From an uncultured Butyricimonas sp. (GTDB taxonomy: Bacteria; Bacteroidota; Bacteroidia; Bacteroidales; Marinifilaceae), in assembly GCA_944321845.1 (NCBI GenBank), contig CALUMT010000014.1, positions 39,792 to 103,791 on the forward strand: DNA of 64,000 nt. Reading direction: 5' to 3'. The notes under the pieces are model-generated. The model worked only from the letters and a program-made list of their open reading frames with translations, made no database searches and had not been told where the DNA came from. Positions 61,009 to 64,000 of this stretch are shown piece by piece. Made by a program: the position numbers and the translations under genes. Position 1 is the stretch's first letter. Each line of letters begins with the position of its first letter.

Positions 61009-62375
61009 AAATAAAAACCAGACTTACGTTACAAAATACCGGTGTAACAGCCACCGTTTTCCTCGTATGCTTACTATCCATTTATTGGGTCAGTGAACGA
61101 ACCCGTAGCAAAACATTCTTTCATGACTTGAAAAAAGAAGCCATTACCAAGGCTCATTTGTTCTTTCAAAAACAAGTGGACGCAAAAACCATGCAATCCA
61201 TTTATTTGAACAACAAAAAATTCATCAATGAAGTAGAAGTCGCCGTCTACACAACCAGTTTTCAGATGTTATATCATGATGCTATCCAAAATGATATCAT
61301 AAAAGAAAATCAATCCATGATAGATGCCATCGTGCAACAAAAAGAAATTGAGTTTTATGTAGACAAATATCAAGGAATAGGGCTACTCTATTCCTATCAG
61401 GGAAACAACTATGTCGTTACAGCAGCCGCTTATGACGGATACGGGTACGCCAACCTGCACAAACTACAAAAAACATTGATCATACTGTTTGCCGTTGGAC
61501 TGTCATTACTCTTCCTCGCCTGTTATTTCCTGGCACAAGCCTCGCTAAGACCGATAAGAAGCATCGTTAAAGAAGCGGAAAATATCACAGCCCTACACAT
61601 AGAAAGGCGATTACCCGTGAAAAATCAAAAAGACGAACTGGGGGAACTCAGCACGACATTCAATTCACTACTCGAACGCCTGGAGATATCTTTCAATTCT
61701 CAAAAAATGTTCGTCAGCAACGTATCCCATGAATTGAGGACACCTCTTGCGGCCCTTATCGCAGAACTGGACCTGTCCTTACAAAAAGAACGTACCCAAG
61801 AACAATATAAAACAGCCATTCAAAATGTGCTCCAGGACGCAAAAAGAATGACTAAACTAATTGATGGCCTTTTAAATCTCGCGAAAGCCGATTACCAAAA
61901 AGAACAAATTAAACTACAGGAAATACGACTTGATGAACTTTTGCTGGATGTACGGGAATTTATCCTTCACGTGCATCCGGATTACCATATAGAAATATTG
62001 TTTGAACAAGAGGAAGCCGAAGATGATCGCTTAATCACGGTTATGGGCAATATTTACCTGCTGAATATCGCTTTCTCAAATTTAATAGAAAACAACTGTA
62101 AATACTCTACCGACAAATCCTCTTTTATTCAGATATCCTACTGGGAAAAATGGACCATTATACGCTTTTCCGACAATGGAGTCGGAATGTCTGACATCGA
62201 CAAACAACACCTGTTTACCCTCTTTTACCGGGGTGAACATGAAAAGGATATTGAAGGACATGGTATTGGAATGACTCTTGCACAAAAAATCATTCACCTG
62301 CACGCTGGGCATATAACCGTCCACTCAGAACAAGGAGTCGGAACAACATTTATCATAGAATTACCCCATATTTAA
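61005..62375 (+). CDS. Membrane sensor histidine kinase
   Basis: A 456-residue HK with two transmembrane helices (about 12-29 and 160-183) that flank a periplasmic sensor of about 130 residues. HAMP-like and DHp domains follow, with the phospho-accepting H242 in SNVSHELRTPLAAL. A HATPase domain carries the N, G1 and G2 boxes (NLIENNCKYS, FSDNGVGMSD, GHGIGMTLAQKI). It is the partner of the response regulator by ATGA overlap. The adjacent mgtA fragment suggests divalent-cation or envelope-stress sensing, by analogy with PhoPQ; this is inference. This stretch is more A+T-rich than the preceding operon genes. Confidence 0.94.
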   Translation: MKIKTRLTLQNTGVTATVFLVCLLSIYWVSERTRSKTFFHDLKKEAITKAHLFFQKQVDAKTMQSIYLNNKKFINEVEVAVYTTSFQMLYHDAIQNDIIKENQSMIDAIVQQKEIEFYVDKYQGIGLLYSYQGNNYVVTAAAYDGYGYANLHKLQKTLIILFAVGLSLLFLACYFLAQASLRPIRSIVKEAENITALHIERRLPVKNQKDELGELSTTFNSLLERLEISFNSQKMFVSNVSHELRTPLAALIAELDLSLQKERTQEQYKTAIQNVLQDAKRMTKLIDGLLNLAKADYQKEQIKLQEIRLDELLLDVREFILHVHPDYHIEILFEQEEAEDDRLITVMGNIYLLNIAFSNLIENNCKYSTDKSSFIQISYWEKWTIIRFSDNGVGMSDIDKQHLFTLFYRGEHEKDIEGHGIGMTLAQKIIHLHAGHITVHSEQGVGTTFIIELPHI

Positions 62376-62409
62376 AAACTATTCTATCACCGTTCAGCAA
62401 CATAGAAAG

Positions 62410-62457
62410 TTCTAATAGTTTTCTAATACCACTCGACACCTGCAGGTTTTATTTTTG
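62410..62457 (+). promoter_or_regulatory. Putative response-regulator box and -7 element before mgtA
   Basis: TTCTAATA begins at 62410 and 62421, an exact 11-base direct repeat. TATTTTTG (62450-62457) matches TAnnTTTG and gives a start near 62463. The repeat would fall at about -53 to -35, the usual activator position for an OmpR-family regulator, the likely candidate being the one encoded upstream. Confidence 0.65.
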
Positions 62458-62499
62458 CCACACGAAAGAACTCAGTAATAACCTGTAAATGAACTTATC

Positions 62500-63759
62500 A
62501 TGTGGAAGAAGAAAACCTCTCAAAAAATGGTCGCATTCAATGCTGAAAAAGTTTTTTTAGCTGCAACTCAATCACTCAACACCGTATTCAGTTTTTTTCA
62601 AACAAGTCCACAAGGGCTGAGACAGGAAGAAATTGAAACAAGGCAATCCCTATACGGGAAAAATGAAGTGGAACATGAAAAAAAGAAGAAACCTATTTCC
62701 ACGTTCATCAAAGCATTTATCAATCCGTTTATTGGTGTGCTAACCGGTCTTGTCATCATATCCTTCATTCTCGATGTTCTAATGGCAGAACCGGGAGAAC
62801 AGGACTGGACAGCTATTGTTATTATTTCCACGATGGTAGTATTTAGTGCCGTTTTACGTTTCCGGCAAGAATGGAAAGCCAACATCTCCAGCGAAGCCCT
62901 TCTAAAAATGGTAACAAACACCTGTTACGTGAAACGAGCAGGAAGTCCGGGAGAAGAAATCAGTATCACGGAGTTAGTTCCGGGAGATATAGTCTTGCTT
63001 GCAGCAGGAGATATGGTACCCGCGGATATCCGTATTATAGAGGCAAAAGATTTATTCGTGAGTCAATCAGCCCTCACTGGAGAATCGGACCCTATTGAGA
63101 AATCTCCGAATTCCAAAAACAAAAAATACACCAAAGGCAGTGTCGTTGAACTAGATAATATCTGCTACATGGGTTCCAATGTCGTTAGTGGTTCTGCTAC
63201 CGGTATTGTTTTCAACACGGGGAACAGCACCTACCTGGGCACAATAGCCAAAAGCATTGCCGGTCATCGGGCAGCAACGGCTTTCGACAAAGGTATCAGC
63301 AAAGTAAGCTTCCTCTTGATCCGTTTCATGTTAGTAATGATTCCCTTCGTGTTTCTTGTGAATGGATTAACGAAAGGCGATTGGTTGGAAGCCTTTATTT
63401 TCGCCGTTTCCGTGGCAGTTGGTCTCACACCGGAAATGCTTCCCATGATCGTGACCGCCAACCTCTCCAAAGGAGCAGTCGCCATGTCCAAAAAGAAAAC
63501 CATCGTCAAAGATCTTAACGCGATTCAAAACTTTGGAGCTATGAACATCCTTTGCACTGACAAAACGGGAACTCTCACCTGTGACCAAATTGTACTGGAA
63601 AAATATATAAATGCAGATGGCACAACCGACTCGGATAAAAGGATACTCCGGCATGCCTACTTCAACAGTTTCTTTCAAACCGGTTTGAAGAATCTGATGG
63701 ACAAAGCCATTTTATCCCACGTCAAAGAACTTTCTCTGGAACACCTGAAAGATAACTAG
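62500..63759 (+). pseudogene. mgtA: Mg2+-transporting P-type ATPase, truncated
   Basis: A 419-codon remnant of an MgtA/MgtB-type P3B ATPase, which is normally about 880-900 residues. Retained are the N-terminal segment, the first four transmembrane helices, the actuator motif ALTGESDPIEK and the phosphorylation site CTDKTGTLT with D354. Coding homology ends shortly after NSFFQTGLKNLMDKAIL, in LEHLKDN followed by TAG. The rest of the nucleotide-binding domain and transmembrane helices 5-10 are missing, so the product cannot pump. The following DNA looks like an insertion-sequence end. Confidence 0.85.
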
Positions 63760-64000
63760 AACTTGCGTAATAATGGCAGAATGAGGGCAAAATATGATAA
63801 GTGGTTGGTACTTATACCATTTTTGTGTTACCCCGCCATATTTCTAATTTCGGCAGAAATAGCCGTATATGGTGGGTGGAAAAGCCATGCGACTTTGACC
63901 CCTTTGGCCAAACAGGATTGTCCCCCTTTGGCTACAATATGATTGACCCTTTAAAGTCCTGGTGTTGGGGGTCAATTTTATTTTACCCTTTTAAAATTTC
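63758..64000. mobile_element. Probable IS21-family insertion sequence end (partial)
   Basis: The DNA after the mgtA break is non-coding and contains repeated CCCCTTTGGC...ATTG units (63899-63920 and 63923-63945), a related CCCTTTAAAG at about 63947, and an inverted GGGGGTCAAT at 63969. Short repeated GACCCC/GGGGTC sites near a terminus are typical of IS21-like elements. No transposase gene is inside the window, so family and exact boundary are unproven. Confidence 0.5.

Overview
This window comes from an anaerobic member of the Bacteroidales. The evidence is gene content (TonB-dependent receptors with carboxypeptidase-like N-termini, an ECF sigma/FecR pair, DUF4249 and DUF1573 lipoproteins, a GH109 glycosidase, parA-parB-DUF5683-mltD), TAnnTTTG-type -7 promoter elements and mostly absent Shine-Dalgarno sequences. 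The mix resembles Odoribacteraceae (Butyricimonas/Odoribacter), but that is inference. No rRNA, tRNA or CRISPR array was seen.

Layout. 0-3.7 kb: a cobalamin riboswitch in front of nrdD-nrdG (B12-independent anaerobic ribonucleotide reductase), then an AlaX-like tRNA-editing gene. 3.8-9.2 kb: pta-ackA, a lemA-TPM-TPM envelope cluster and a phosphofructokinase with pyrophosphate-type residues. 9.3-19.4 kb, mostly minus strand: ECF sigma, FecR, a small secreted protein, a TonB-dependent receptor and a metallophosphoesterase, followed by a DUF4249 lipoprotein/TonB receptor pair. Its intergenic DNA is A+T-rich and holds a duplicated structured element and a phased 11-bp repeat array. 19.9-22.9 kb: YqaA-type membrane protein, M20 hydrolase, clostripain-type lipoprotein. 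22.9-31.2 kb, minus: coaD, a small unknown ORF, a complete biotin pathway in the order bioB-bioA-bioF-bioG-bioC-bioD, and a U32 protein. 31.4-33.2 kb: a biotin-dependent carboxyltransferase, a likely user of that biotin. 33.2-37.1 kb: EI24 membrane protein, DUF1573 lipoprotein, htpG. 37.1-40.2 kb: a repeat-rich non-coding stretch, an outer-membrane protein gene broken by a 14-bp tandem duplication, and an unknown lipoprotein. 40.4-46.0 kb: tricorn-like protease and nfnB/nfnA. 46.2-50.6 kb: SUI1, WbqC, an NlpC/P60 protein lacking its catalytic Cys, a Zn-less sirtuin and an RlmD-type methyltransferase. 50.8-56.2 kb, minus: parA-parB-DUF5683-mltD-GH109. 56.4-62.4 kb, plus: AlkD-like glycosylase, ABC-F, MATE, response regulator and histidine kinase. 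62.5 kb to the end: an mgtA-type Mg2+ ATPase cut off at residue 419 by DNA that looks like an IS21-family end.

Main points of interest. (1) Several intergenic regions carry four or more short words repeated at exactly 11-bp spacing. The word differs between sites and the spacing is constant; two arrays continue into reverse-complement copies. (2) Two copies of a roughly 180-200-bp element around one receptor operon share a conserved core but have different, still self-complementary, hairpins. (3) An intrinsic terminator-like hairpin sits just before bioB. (4) Several proteins differ at key residues: the NlpC Cys-to-Asn change, the PPi-type phosphofructokinase, the sirtuin without zinc cysteines and the tricorn Ser-Asn pair. 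(5) There are two recent-looking lesions: the 14-bp duplication and the truncated mgtA.
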